A DNA stretch of 64,000 bases, from positions 1 through 64,000 of the forward strand of contig JASANC010005037.1 in NCBI GenBank assembly GCA_030248135.1, given 5' to 3'. The position numbers and the translations under genes are program-made. The stretch's first letter is position 1. The number at the start of each line of letters is the position of its first letter. Origin of the DNA: Theristus sp. LFF4_11 (Eukaryota; Nematoda; Chromadorea; Monhysterida; Xyalidae). Under the pieces are notes generated by a model, which saw nothing but the letters and a program-made list of their open reading frames with translations, was not told the DNA's origin and made no database searches. Below, piece by piece: positions 47,795 through 60,288 of the stretch.

Positions 47795-50273
47795 TCATTT
47801 GCCGGCCATTCGCATGAAATTGTCGACAATGATGGTGATTGGCAGCGCCAGCACGAGCACACCAGACATAATCGCAGCGCTGCCGATCAGTTTGCCAACT
47901 GCAAATCAATCGGCTGTCAATTAGAACGCAAAAAAGTTATGCAGCACAGCTCACTGAGAGCAAATGAGGTGGCACGCACTGCAATTACGATTCCGTTTTA
48001 TACAAGCCGTGTCAGAGGCGTGTGAAACGTTGCTACGACGAATGCAGTCTCACTACAACAGACACCGTCAGGTGGACAGTGGGGACGCAACGCCACGGTT
48101 TCCGTTTCCCATTCTCACAACTGGAAACTGAAACTAAAACTGGCTGCATAAAAACGGTTACTAACGCGTGTGAACGCGCTCGTAGCAGCGTTTTGTCACA
48201 GAACATGAGCATTGTGTGACACGATCTCAGTCCTTCTCTCCTAGAAAACAGGGTCTTTCGAAAACAATTTTTCAAGCGTTCTTTCGAGGCAGCAGCAGCT
48301 CAACACTTTATTAAGCTATGACTTATTTTTTTAAACGTGTCCCACTGAAATGACGTCATGTGCCGCCAAACATGCGCTTGCCGTTCACAGCAAACCAGAC
48401 TTTCCGTTTAGCCGATTTCTTCCCGTAAACAAATGGTGAATGTCAAATCAGTCACACCACACTGACATTTTAGTGTCTGTAACTTTGGCAAACGGGCGTT
48501 TTTTAAGCAAATGACGTCATTTTGGTCCGGACACGTTTGAATAAATCCACAATACCAGTGTTACATATACATGTAGCTGAACAAAAACGTTACGTAACCG
48601 AAACAACAACGACACAAAAAAACGTTCGCGCCCCAACGAGCAACGCCTCACTTGTGGTGGACGGCACGACGTCGCCGTAGCCGACGGTCGTCATCGTCAC
48701 GATACACCACCAGAAGGCGGCCGGAATGCTCGTGAACGGCGAGTCTTTTTCGTCCTTCTCCATGAAGTACATCATCGTCGAGAAGAACACGATGCCCGTC
48801 GCGAACACCATCGTCATCATGCCCAGCTGCTTGGCGCTGTTCTTCAGCGTCAACGCGAACGTGCGCATGCCAGCCGAATAGCGGCCGAGTTTCAGTATGC
48901 GCATGACGCGCAGCACGCGCAGCACACGGATCTGCGGAGAGTTTTTTTGGAAGTTAGTGGTCGATTTTGGTTTGTTATGTTGGTGCGATTATTCTGTGTG
49001 GTCTGATTCATTTGGAAACGGGTGTCGTTGTTGTTTTTTTCACCGCACGCTGAGTACACAAGTCTAAGTGGAATATAGAAACGATTCACTGTCTCATTGA
49101 AGTCACCGATTTGCTGGTGCGCGAGCAATCAGCCTGATTATTCCAAAAGCATCGATTTTCTACTTTAGCTTTAGCGTTTTCGCTCGATTTCTCTTCCTAA
49201 AGCCGAACGCTGCACCACACACTGACCACGAGTAAAGCACCCTTGAAGTCCTCGAGTTTATCGGTGTCGAAGCCGGCGAAACTGAGCGACAACTCGAAAT
49301 AGAACGGCACGATCGCGAGCAGATCGACGATGTTCATGGCGCCCTTCAGGAACACGATCTTGTTGGCGGCGGCGGCGAAACGAATCGCGAACTCGAACGT
49401 GAACCACACGATGCACGCTGCTTCGATCTTGTTGAAATGCGGATGCGGGTCGAAGCGGACGCGGTGCTCGTAGTGCGAGACGCCCGTCTCCTTGTCCGTG
49501 ACCAGCTGCGACAATTTGGAACGGTGTTTTTTTATTTTGGATTCCAAGCTTTCCAGCATTCGTGCAAGCGCATATATTTTTTGTGCTTGAGGAAATTACT
49601 GCTGCAGAGTGCGCGAAAGCAGAATGAACGGGATGATTGATCGGCTGAAATTGATCGATCGATTGAAAACAAAACATGACCCATAAATGGGGCGGTTGTT
49701 GATTTCTCACATCAACCAAAAAGCCGATCCTCGATTCTATGCATGAACGCAAATCAATCGCAATGTTTCTCACACATGAAAATATTGTCGCGGTATTTTT
49801 AAATTTGAGTAAAATAATATTTTCAAATTTCGCGGATTCCACGCAAACCTTTGTCCGATTCACGGCCACCTGAAAGTCGGGTAGCGAACTGACGATCAGC
49901 CCGCCCACTGAGAGCAACACGAATCCGATAGACAGAAGAGAAAAAATGTTCGACAATTTACTGCCGTCGCCCTCGCAGAAATTCCAGACTTTTCGACGGA
50001 AGTCGGCGTACTTGAGTCCCTGAAAGTATAGTTCGTCATTTTTCTTTGTGTAATAATACAACATGATAGGCTTCAGGTCCGGCAAATGTCACCGCTCGCT
50101 CGTGGCCTGGTGGTAGTGCGTCAGACTACAGTCTGTGCGCTCGTGGGATCGAGCCCCGCCGAGGGGTGTATAGGCACTGAATGACAGAGAAAGAAAACTC
50201 GATGGGCGCCGTACTCAATGGCGTTCGTGTACGCTTCTCTGGGTTAGCCCTGGCTGAAAAACATTGCCTAAAA

Positions 50274-50321
<48 letters not shown>

Positions 50322-51830
50322 AAGACGTTGATTGAGTTCTGTCTTTTTTTTTAAATCCACGACTCCAACTCGAAACACAACAGCCTACAACTAGCCTTAA
50401 ACGGGTCCTCCTCCTCCTCCTCGTCCTCGGCGTCGTCAATGGGCGAGCAGCAGGGCGCGATCGCCGAATCCGGAATGCCCCAAAAGTCCAGTTCATCCAA
50501 AAACTCCTGCAGACAGACATCCATCGGCCGGTGCAGCGAGCCGCTGATGAAATATTTATAAATGCCGTCGAACAGTTTCGACGGACGCTCGAAGAAATAC
50601 TCCTGCTTGTCGTCGATGTAGCCGTCGCATTTCTGTCGTCTCGTACGTGCGTCCATCTGGACGAAGTCGCACAGGAAGCCGGCGTTGCCGCGTGCCACCA
50701 GATTGCGCGCCTTCAGCGCGTATGAGGTGCCGCCGACGTTCAGGCGCAGCAGTTCGTCCGGCGCGATCGCGGCCACGGCCGCCGCGAGTTTCTTCGCCGC
50801 CTCGGCGCTGTCCTTGTGCGCGACGCTGGAGGATTCTGGAGAGAGAGAGTGTGGAGGATAGACTGCGAAGATACGAATGCGGGTTTGGAGAAAGTTTGAT
50901 GGTGTCTGCTTAGTGACTGCAGTTTACAAATGTGGATCGACCAGCCACCGCGGTGCAAGTTGTTTTTTTAATCGGTTTTGTGGCTTGACAGAAAATTGTG
51001 ATTGGCTGTGATTGAGCAACTGTGCAACTCTGCCGATATTAAAGAGGCAATTGCTTGGTGTCGATTTTCAATCGTACTAACGACCGGCTGAGATGATTGA
51101 TGACACAGTCTACGCAACCAAATATTACCGAAGCGCCAGCCAGCAACCGCCCCGCCCCCCAACCGACCAGAGACTTCTCATCGTTTTTTTTTGATTCCTT
51201 ACCAGACTTCTCATCATGCAGCAGCTTGGCCGCCTCGTTCTGATGGACATCAGCGAGATCGATATCGGCGTTCGTCAGATGCACGCGCGCATGCCCGCCA
51301 CGTCGTGCCTCCCAGTTGATCGTGCCAGCCGCGTTGTGATTCGCCGTCGCCTGGCCGGCCGCCGCGTTCGCGCCAGTCGACAGGCGAGACCTGTTCAGTA
51401 ACGACGTTGTGGAATTGCGCTTGTCGACGCTATTTTGAGCGGCAACGGCGCTACCGCTGCTGGTCGGCTTGCGATTGTTGTTCGCGCAGTAGCCGAGTCC
51501 CGCAGCGGACGCCCGTCGACAGTGCATGACGCCGGATGGGGTGACGCTGACGAGCGCTAGCGACGGAGCGGACGATTGACGCTTGCTAGTGGCATTCTGT
51601 GCGCTGGCCGACGCTGCCGCCGTGCTCTGGCGCGATTTCTGTGCGCCGGCGGAGACTGTTCGCTGCTTAGGCTGTTGAGCGTTGCTGCCAGACGCTCGGA
51701 CGACAGTGTGATAAGCGACGTTCGGATTGCTTGAAGTGCCACGAGAGCTCGAGGCAGCTGGAGTGCGTGCGCTTGTGGCGCTTTGACTGACGCGATTACG
51801 CATCCAACCAATGTTGGTTGTCATGATCAC
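47795..51830 (-). CDS. Voltage-gated potassium channel alpha subunit (T1-containing Kv, Shab/Kv2-related)
   Basis: Six exons: 51830-51203, 50835-50396, 50019-49849, 49505-49227, 48931-48652, 47898-47795; phases close and give 633 residues. The first ~210 residues are Ala/Ser/Asn-rich and disordered. The T1 domain starts at about residue 237 (LRLNVGGTSYALKARNL, EYFFERPSKLFDGIYKYF, ELDFWGIPDSAI). S1 is LSIGFVLLSVGGLIVSSL; S2 IVWFTFEFAIRF; S3 MNIVDLLAIVPFYFEL. S4 is IRVLRVLRVMRILKLGRYS with regular arginines, and the filter is TMTTVGYGD after AAFWWCIV. S6 is GVLVLALPITIIVDNF. Exon 2 to exon 3 needs a GC donor (AAG|GCTAGT). The protein ends seven residues after S6, and the S6 bend is PIT rather than PVP or PIP. 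It is convergent with the ZnT-like gene, with 533 bp between stop codons. Confidence 0.92.
48311..48555. repeat. Inverted-repeat family E, copy 1 (CRE-bearing)
   Basis: TGTCCCACTGAAATGACGTC at one end and ATGACGTCATTTTGGTCCGG at the other are inverted repeats, each holding TGACGTCA. The core reads CAAACATGCGCTTGCCGTTC. Almost identical to 54597-54842, including the flanks. Lies in the last intron of the Kv gene. Confidence 0.85.
50084..50323 (+). mobile_element. tRNA-derived SINE, copy 3, with (CAA)n tail
   Basis: Best copy: box A-like TGGCCTGGTGG at ~50103, box B-like GGATCGAGCCCC at ~50148, SINE body to ~50270, then about 15 CAA repeats. It lies in Kv intron 2 between the GC-donor exon and exon 3. 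Confidence 0.88.
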
Positions 51831-52874
51831 ACGGCGGCAATTATGTGGGCTGCTTTATGTGTATTATCGTGAAAGCCGTTTCACCACCGGGGATACATAT
51901 GCGTTTGAGTATAGAGGGGTTATTTATGTTTGATTGCAGGCTTATTTCTCAATATACACGGAGCCACCACACCACCACCACAACAACAGGTTTGCGTACG
52001 ATTAAATTGTCCCGGATTTCATTGCGCCGTTTGTTGTCATCATTTTCAAACATATAGAACCTTTACACATGTAATGCTGCACATCGCTGTAGGAGCATGA
52101 TACCCTCATGCATATAGACGATATTGGATAGACAGCCGTGGGGGGGCCGGCGTCGCATTGGACGCTGAACTGTACAGGGTTGGTGGGGTGCTGCAAAATG
52201 GATGGAATCGGACAATACCCATTAATAAGTTTTTGAAATTGAGTTTTCCTGACAGGTGTTAAGAGTTTCTATTCTGAAAACGGTCATATCAAATCTCCGA
52301 ATTTGCCTGATTATCGCAAGCCTCTCCCACCCAGCCCCCGAGTTTCGTCCGTAGTGCAACACCGACGCCAACCGCTGGCACAGCTGGCTCTGTTGCGATC
52401 ATCACATGCAAAACGGATCACAGTCATTTATCAAGTAGCCCATACTAATAATTCCAACGGTATAGACAGCGAAGGGTAAATCAGCCCTTTGTGTGGTGCC
52501 TAATTTGCGAACTGAACGATGATTGGTTGCAAGTCCAAGCTCAGTCACAGAAGCAAAGCCAAAAAGCGTTTTTTTAAGATAAAGTTTTCCGAAAACAGAT
52601 TTTCAATCTGAATTTTTTTGAAGATGAGGGAAATGCAACCAATCAGCAGCAAAATACAAGCAAAACCAAACCAAGCGTATCACACACACTGCTAAAAATA
52701 GTGCATTAGCATGCAAACATTCGGTTCTCCCAATTGATAGGTATTCAGGATGTGCTGAAATGACACAGTCTGTCGCTTATATTGCCGTCACAGTCAGTAA
52801 GTTTTTTGAGCAGCGGTCTAATAACATAACGGAAATGAAGTTTTTATGAAAACAAAAAACAAAAAATTCATAGC

Positions 52875-53074
52875 ATGTTTGTTTGAACCTGTCACTTTTA
52901 CGCAGAATACAGAGCACGGGAGCTAATGAGTATCGGAATTGCACAAGAAAAAGATATTCAGACACAAATAAAGTGTTTGATTTCAACCACACCCGATACA
53001 GTTGTTCTTCATGCTCTCAATTAAAGTTTCACATGCTTTGAGTTCTGCAAAAAAGTGACAGGTTTGAACAAACA
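52875..53074. repeat. Inverted-repeat family D, copy 2
   Basis: Arms ATGTTTGTTTGAACCTGTCA and, inverted, TGACAGGTTTGAACAAACAT. The centre shares GATTTCAACCACACCCG with the copy at 29711-29914. Confidence 0.85.
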
Positions 53075-54596
53075 TATTTTAGGAGAACATACATGCGTAT
53101 TTCCAGTTTTCAGGAAATAATGAAATAGTCGCTGCAAATGGACAAATCAAATGCAGTCAATCAGCTAGTTCCATGGTTTAATTTTCCATTTTGGGAAAAG
53201 TGAAAAAGCATTATGAAAAAGTGTAGCCACATTAGGTCAATACAATTCGAGCAAACGTTCACCTCTGCCACTACGTTCATTTATTTTTGAACGCATTGTT
53301 AAATTTGGCAGTTTAAAAGGGCTTCACAGACCTTGTGACAGCCATTCGGTAAGACTGTTTGTAACCGTCGTTGGGATGTCGATAGCCATTTTCGAGCAGT
53401 GGAGTCGGTATGATAGAGTTGTTGAAGTTGTAGTGTTTCACCACAGTGCGTGAAGTCATTTTTTCATAAAACGATATGTATTTCGTGAATTGGTGGTTTT
53501 TATTATTGCTCTGACTGAATCACAAAGGAACTTCGGAATCAGAACACATTGGTGATCGGAGATAGTTGCTTTTGAACTCGCACTTGGAAAGTGCTTATTG
53601 GTGCAGCTGACTATAACTACGGTAATCAGCGTTAGCACGCTAAGCGTGCTGGACTATATTTTTCAGTAAATTGCGAGTTTTGTTAAACTTGGAATTTCCG
53701 TTGTTTTTCACACCAAAACAATTATAGTTTTTGCCACAAACAAAGCACTAATTTTAGCATCCATACGTTTCCGGTCTCGCCAAATAGACCATGCGTTTTT
53801 ATGAGCATGTTTATTGACGGAAAACAACGAAAAACGGGAACGAAAATTATGGTGATTACGATTGCCATTTTTTTGGAGAGCTCACAAAAACAACAGCCTA
53901 GTCGGTAAACAATAACTCTTTGAAATTGAGCTGCGTCTAACGTCACCAAAAGTCCTCAGACCTACTTTTCTGCCTCTGATCATTCATGTGCACGCTTCTC
54001 AACTTGAGCGTTTTCCCAGACCGAAATTAGAATAATAACATGAAATAATGCACTGGAATTTTTAGTCTCAAGTCTGTTTGTGTGTCCGAAAAAATGTTCC
54101 CGTAAGACCTTGTCTTTACCGCCTGCCTAACACAACAAACGGCAGACACAAACAATAATTATTTGGGGCTTCCCGCGCGCTGTTGTGTTACTTTTTGACC
54201 AAAAACCGCATGTTTATGTTATGTTTACAGAGAACTTTTATGTTAGCTTCACGCTCATAAAAAAGCCTTGAACCTGAACTGAAAAAGCCGACAGTTTTGT
54301 ATGAGTCTGTTTTGTCGCTGAAAACTATATTACAAGTGACAAGCTTCTAAGCACACACGCAAATTGAATTTTTCGAAACCGACAAAAAAATGCAAAGAAA
54401 GCGAATAAAAAAGCGAATGAAATAATAACTGGAACTACTGGGATGGGAGGGACTCAAAAAGTGTTCTGAATGTGTGATCAGTTTTGCTCACATTGACACA
54501 CCCTGTCTTTGTCACTCATGCGTCAAACACACTTTTCTATGCAACCAGGTGATTGGCTGCATTTGAGCCCCAGATGCTTTATTAGTCACATGCTAT

Positions 54597-54842
54597 TAAG
54601 CAATTATGACGTATTTTTTTAAACCTGTCCCACTGAAATGACGTCATGTGCCGCCAAACATGCGCTTGCCGTTCACAGCAAACCAGACTTTCCGTTTAGC
54701 GGGTTTCTTCCCGTAAACAAATGGTGAATGTCGAATCAGTCGCATAAACCTGACATTTTAGTGCCTGTACTTTGGCAAACGGGCGTTTTTTAACGAAATG
54801 ACGTCATTTTAGTCCGGACACATTTGAATAAATCCACAATAC
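54597..54842. repeat. Inverted-repeat family E, copy 2 (CRE-bearing)
   Basis: Same as 48311-48555 apart from scattered substitutions and a few small indels; both TGACGTCA palindromes are intact. Confidence 0.85.
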
Positions 54843-55178
54843 GTATGTAATTGCTACGGCTCAAGTTTTAATAGTTTTGATTTTGCATCAAGCCAGTAAA
54901 ACGAAAGAGCCACTGTCACAACTTTTTCGCACACACAAACAAAAATCAAAACAACAACCAGTTGATTTTCAAGCATCATACAACAACTGTTCCAACGACA
55001 TTTTTCAAGATCAACTCAACAACATGCAGAAAAACAGATTATGCGAACATACGTAATCCGAACGCATTCCGAAACACAACACAAAGCAAACGAAGAAAAG
55101 CGAACAAGCAATCCCAATGAAAAAACGATGATTTCTATCCTCTACGGGGTGCATCCATCCATGCCCCACAAAACTTAC

Positions 55179-55323
55179 GCTGCAGCGCCAGACCGTTGCA
55201 GCATAGTTGACAGATGAAGAGCGAAACACCAGTATTTATGTCGATGACACCGCTTGAACTGTGATAGTCCTTCGAACGCAGACAGACGAAAAACGCATTC
55301 CGGCGACGTGCATCGTCGGGAAG
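55179..55323 (-). CDS. Candidate orphan exon of an unidentified gene
   Basis: A 145-base open segment on the minus strand has an AG acceptor (TCGCAG|CTTCCC) and a strong donor (CTGCAGC|GTAAGT). Its open frame begins LPDDARRRNAFFVCLRSKDY and continues GVSLFICQLCCNGLALQ. I do not recognise the family, and no partner exon is convincing on either side. It could equally be a relic of a mobile element or chance. Confidence 0.25.
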
Positions 55324-56552
55324 CTGCGACACGCGCGCTTGTGAATGTGAATATTATGCAGCGATATATGATATGGGTGATTTTTTCTGAATTTTCTGTT
55401 GTTTTTTTGATTGCTTGTCTGCGCCTGTGTCTTCTATGTGGCCGGAAGTTGTCTATGCGATAGGCTAGAAAATGTAAAGTAGCAACTCACGAAGAAAAAA
55501 CAACGTGAGCGGGACGGCAAAAGAAGACGAATAACGTCGGATTAACTATTCATACTGTATATTGCCTTATCCAAAATATCGTCCAGAGTGTTTTGGTTCT
55601 TTTCTACAAAAAACTACATTGAATATACTCGGTGGAAACAACAATCTATCTGAATTTGTTTTCAAAAAATGTATCATGGATGGAATAGTCGATGTATCGA
55701 GACAACGATACATTTTCGTCGACGAAAATGAAACGTCCTCTTGGAACAAAAACGTTTTTTCCGCTTGCTGATTCGGGTGACCATGGGGGCAGATCGATAT
55801 TATGCTTTTCCAAACAAGTATTCCATCTTTCCGAGATTTGGACGTGAATACATGTATTTTTTTCAATCTCTTGAGCTCTATTACGAAAAAAGACGATATG
55901 AAAACGAATGAAGGACTACATGAGAGATACAATGTACCGTATCAGCGGGTTTTCTATCAGGACGGGCGGGGTTCATTCCATTCGGAGAAAGGCGTCCCAC
56001 CAGTTCCCAACCAAGTTACAATTGAAAATTCCTGCGAACTGTGCGGCTCGAGAAGCCGAAAAAAACATCGCACCAACATCGCGCGGCTATTATTCTCAGT
56101 TGATCAATTTCCGAACAGAAATCCATGACTGTGTGCTTCATGACAGCCGAGTGCGTGTGCGCCCTCCGCAGGACACCACCAGCTGAACCTCGATACTATC
56201 ACTGACAACAACTCTGCTACTAAACTTGCTGCTCAATTTGCTACTAAGTGACCACCATAGTCGCGTTCACGTGTTACAACATGCAGTAAACGCGCCTTAG
56301 TATAGTAGCCGCCTTAGTAGCCCCGTTTTCTCAATGCTACCGATGTGCGGTGCCCGCTCGTTTTTGTGCGGTTGGTTGACACGCATACGAATCCGTGGCC
56401 CGGGGACAAAAAAATCGTTTCAGCCTCCGGCCACGAGGGAGGATTTGTGTCCTCACATTGAGAGAAAGGAATGGTGACCGTTGCCAAAATTTCCATTTTG
56501 GTTCAGTAAAGTGTTTTTCTGAAGACCGTGCTGCTCAGTACAGTAGCACACA

Positions 56553-56826
56553 CGGAATGGTCGAGTAAACATGGCAGCTTTTTTCAGGGTGCAAGGAGCG
56601 CGCGAAATTTGAATGAAAGTAAAAAGATGTCCAGAAAACCATTGTGTGTCAAATTTGACGTGTTTTTTTTTTCAAGCTAATTGATTCTTCGTGCTATATT
56701 CTGTTCATTATTTTTCCTTTGCACACATGATTGGGAGATTATCTCAGCATTTCTAAAAAAAGACAACACTCCTAGTCTGCGACTGGTCCCGCCTTGATGG
56801 ACCGCCTCATTTATTCGGCTATACTG
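56553..56826. mobile_element. MITE family C, copy 2
   Basis: Shares GGGTGCAAGGAGCGCGCGAA, CAAATTTGACGTG and GATGGACCGCCTCATTTATT with 13798-14064, in the same orientation. The right end ACTG|TA is kept; the left flank lacks a clear TA. Confidence 0.85.
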
Positions 56827-57257
56827 TAACTGTATGTGTGCCGGTGTGTTTGTGAGTGCGTGCGAAGCATTGCTGTGTTATAACAGAGAGCACGGCTCAA
56901 ACGATGTCCATCACCGCAATCCTGGAGCACATGAGACCGGAGCACAGAAGTCACTGTGGATTCACTTGACTGATTTAGGAGACAAAAAATAAACAATCGC
57001 AATCTCAAAGATATTATACTGCAAAAAAAATACTACAAGCGACAATCATGACAACAATGACGCCACGCTCCTATCGACCAACGCGCCCTAAAAATGCGTG
57101 TGTGTTGTGATGAAGAATGAACGAGTGAGTTGCTAAAAAGCCGCGAATGCTTATGATTTATCAATCGGACAGATTTGTTTCAAAAAAGCGCACGAACGAA
57201 AATGTGTGCGCGCGGTGGTCCCGTTGGGAGGCGCGAGTTATTGAGTCACCCACCACA

Positions 57258-57276
57258 CACACACACACACACACAC
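57258..57276. repeat. CA microsatellite
   Basis: Roughly ten CA units. Low complexity only. Confidence 0.9.
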
Positions 57277-58475
57277 ATTACTGGCACCATGAAGAGCAGC
57301 AGTTGGATGGAATTTCATTTTTCAGTAGCGCGCTCAATCTTTATGTCTGTACGTTCCAGATGTCAGAAATCAAAAAAAGCCATATATATCGAAAAGCCAC
57401 ACACACACATACACCAAATAGAACAAAAACAATATAAAAACACACCGAAGACCAGAGACACCGCAGTTAATTTTCAGCTGCTGTGGAAGTTAAAAGCTGT
57501 CCCTTATGGGGGGGGGACAAGAGGAGGGATATGCAAAAGACATTGATCGACTGCGCAGGGGCGGAGATCGTAATGAAAAGACAAACAACTTTTGGGGTGC
57601 CCTCCATATTCCATAAGTTTCAGCCAGCCATTTGCAGCGCCGCGATGAATAAACTGATTCAGGCACTTTTAGAGCATGAAAACTTTGGGATCGAGCGGCA
57701 GAGGGTTTAGTGGTGAGTTTTTGATAAGTCCGTTTTAAGAAAAACAGGAATTTGAAAAAAAACGTTTTTCCAGCCTGAACCAAGATATGGAAACCTGAAT
57801 AATATTTGACGACAATGATTTTTTTTCGGTGAAAAACGATTTTTTCATCTATCAGATTAGAATTACCTAATTTTTGAAAATTTTGAACGAATACAAATCA
57901 TTATGTCGGCTGAATATTATTAAAGAATCCAAAGCATCTAAAGTGAGGTCTCTCAAGCACCACACACCCCAAAAAAACACTCAAACGCCAACCAAAACAA
58001 AACAACGCCAAAAATAATGCAAATAAATACATGGAGGGCACATTTTGGGCGTAAAAACCACAATGGATTAGACCGCAGAAACAAACGGTTCAACCAAATA
58101 AATACCAAAAATACGTAATCCAAAAGAAAAGATTCAAGAAACGCATAAAAAACACCAATGTTCTGTAAGCAACTCAATATTAACCACTATTTTACATGAA
58201 TGAAACAAACGTTACTGATTATAGCATAGCGTTGAAGTGCATTCATCAAAAGCAGATGGGCTATGGGGATAAGCGAAATGGTCGTTTTCTTTGCAAGGGC
58301 AATTTGAAACGGATAAAAAAGTTGCACAAATTTCACATACTCTTCATCCTCAGCAGCAGATCGTTCGGAGGTTTTACGATTTCGTCGTGATGCTGGATAA
58401 AGTCAATTGGAGATTTTTTCATGTGCACAAGGCGTTTCATTTACCTTTTGGTATTACCAATTTCAAAAAAGTAAC

Positions 58476-58750
58476 CCCAGTGGTTAGTTTTCTAAAAGTG
58501 AAGAGGTTTACTCCAGGGTGTCCAAAAAGTTAGACCATTACAAATTCCGGTTGAATGAATGAAGCAAAAGTTCATGTTTGACAAAAGGCTTCATTGGGTT
58601 GACATTTCTGACAAATCCAGCATCGAATTATTTGATACAGCGTCCCACTACCCCTAATAATTTCGTCCAGTATTTGGAAAGGTCCAACTTGTTGAAACAC
58701 CGTGAACTCCTTATTTTACAGACACTCCTCACTTTTATAAAACTGGTCAG
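58476..58750. repeat. Inverted-repeat element family G, copy 2 (diverged)
   Basis: CCAGTGGTTAGTTTTCTAAA, then ACTCCAGGGTGTCCAAAAAG and CAAATTCCGGTTGAAT match the copy at 12550. The end, TTTTATAAAACTGGTCAG, is the inverse of the start. Confidence 0.7.
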
Positions 58751-60288
58751 CTGTTTTAACGCCAAGTGGATCACTCAGTTCATTCGGCAGTGAAAATTAC
58801 CAGAAATATCACAAGTCAGCTGATTTCAACACCAATTTCAACACTCGGTTCGAATGCAACTTAGCTGGTTGGTCAAGTTCAAAACGTGCCTGCTAATTGG
58901 CCGCACCGGTGTCGCAGTAGCCAATCAGCGTGCTAGATCTGAACTTTTCCTTACCTCTGAGCGGCTTGCTCGGCACCCAGCGGTCGCGGTCGACACATGG
59001 TTGCATTTTTTTTTGATTTTTTTCTTCACAATATTCTTTTCTTTTTTGGTTTATGACAAAATTTGATCTCAAATAATAATAATAATAATGCTGTGAAAAC
59101 GAAAAACAAAATCTAACATGCGTCCTCCTGTGTTTTCTGCAAATAGCCACATCATTGTAATATACAAATTAGAAGTATTGTGCAGAAAACAAATTCCAAG
59201 TAAAAAAAACGAGCACTCAAGATGACTGTTAGAAATGTGATCACACGAAAAAAATCGCAGGTTCAGAGAAAAAAACTTGTCTGAAAAATAAAACGAAAAT
59301 AAAATTCCAAAATTCAATTTCCGCTTAACTTTCCGGAAACATTCTCCGGTCGTTAAACAAAAAATTTCGCACGCTAAACTCCACAAAACCGCAAACTGTG
59401 AGGCGCAATGAAGCCAACAACAACGAGTATGGTACACAAGTAAAAATGACATTGAATCAAGTCACACCGCTCAAGACCGCGACAAAAACTCCACAAAACG
59501 CGCCGCAAAAAGTCTGCCCAGGTCACGGTTGATTGGTGAAGCGCGCAAACTTGAACAGGCAAGCGCTTTACAATCAGCCTCGAAAACAACACACACTTTA
59601 GCCAAGCCATCTGACCTGAGACCACCAGATGGCGTCACTTTACCGCAATCAGCTGCAATTAAAAAACGCACAGGGTATTCGCAAAAAGGAAGTCGAAAAA
59701 AACAACTTTAGCACTTCTTGGTTGGGAAGTGAAAACGCGACACCGAAGCCGCCCGAGGGAATTCCTGTTGTCACAATTAAGCAACAAAGTCATTGTTGCG
59801 AAGACAGTAAAAGTAAACTGCTGTTTAAAATAAAAAGTCGGAATTTTCGGGTGCCAAAAAGTGGAAATGTTTGGGAACCATGAGAAACATGAACAAAAAC
59901 CATAAGACCACGGAGTATCGTATGAAACCCGTATAACGCGATGGCACAATTTTTCTGCTGAACTTTCTTCAACCAACGCTAAAGGCGGTTGATAGCACTT
60001 GATGAATATTCAGGTGAAACTTGGCAGACACTGTATGATTCGGCTTGACGATCAGGGAAAAGTGGAGTGAGGTCGTGTCGAGACGCACTACAGTAAAAAT
60101 CGTACTCCGTGTGGTAGTTTCGACACTCTCACAACCAAGGTTCAAACTAAATGCTGATGTTTATGTGAAGTTTTTGCCGTTAGCTTTTTTGGCACACAGC
60201 CACATTCATCTCGACGAAATATTCACATGCATGACGTCAAACGGTTTCAAACGACAGTTCAACAACTGTTTCGTGTAAAGTGGCAATC
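58751..60288. other. Non-coding stretch
   Basis: AT-rich, with CCAAT-type AGCCAATCAGCGTGC at ~58919 and an AAT trinucleotide run near 59073. No gene supported. Confidence 0.45.

Larger units (their letters stand above)
51831..55178. other. Non-coding stretch upstream of the Kv gene
   Basis: Contains a short G run at 52140, a family D element at 52875-53074 and family E at 54597-54842. No frame shows a recognisable domain. It includes the Kv promoter, which I cannot locate precisely. Confidence 0.5.
55324..58475. other. Gene-poor stretch
   Basis: Overlapping opposite-strand frames at 55562-55932 (121 codons on minus, 69 on plus) have no family resemblance. The stretch also holds family C at 56553-56826 and a CA microsatellite at 57258-57276. 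I see no supportable gene. Confidence 0.45.

Noticed and set aside
55562..55932. 121-codon minus-strand frame and opposing 69-codon plus-strand frame
   Set aside because: No family resemblance, AT-driven composition and no splice context; overlap on both strands suggests chance.
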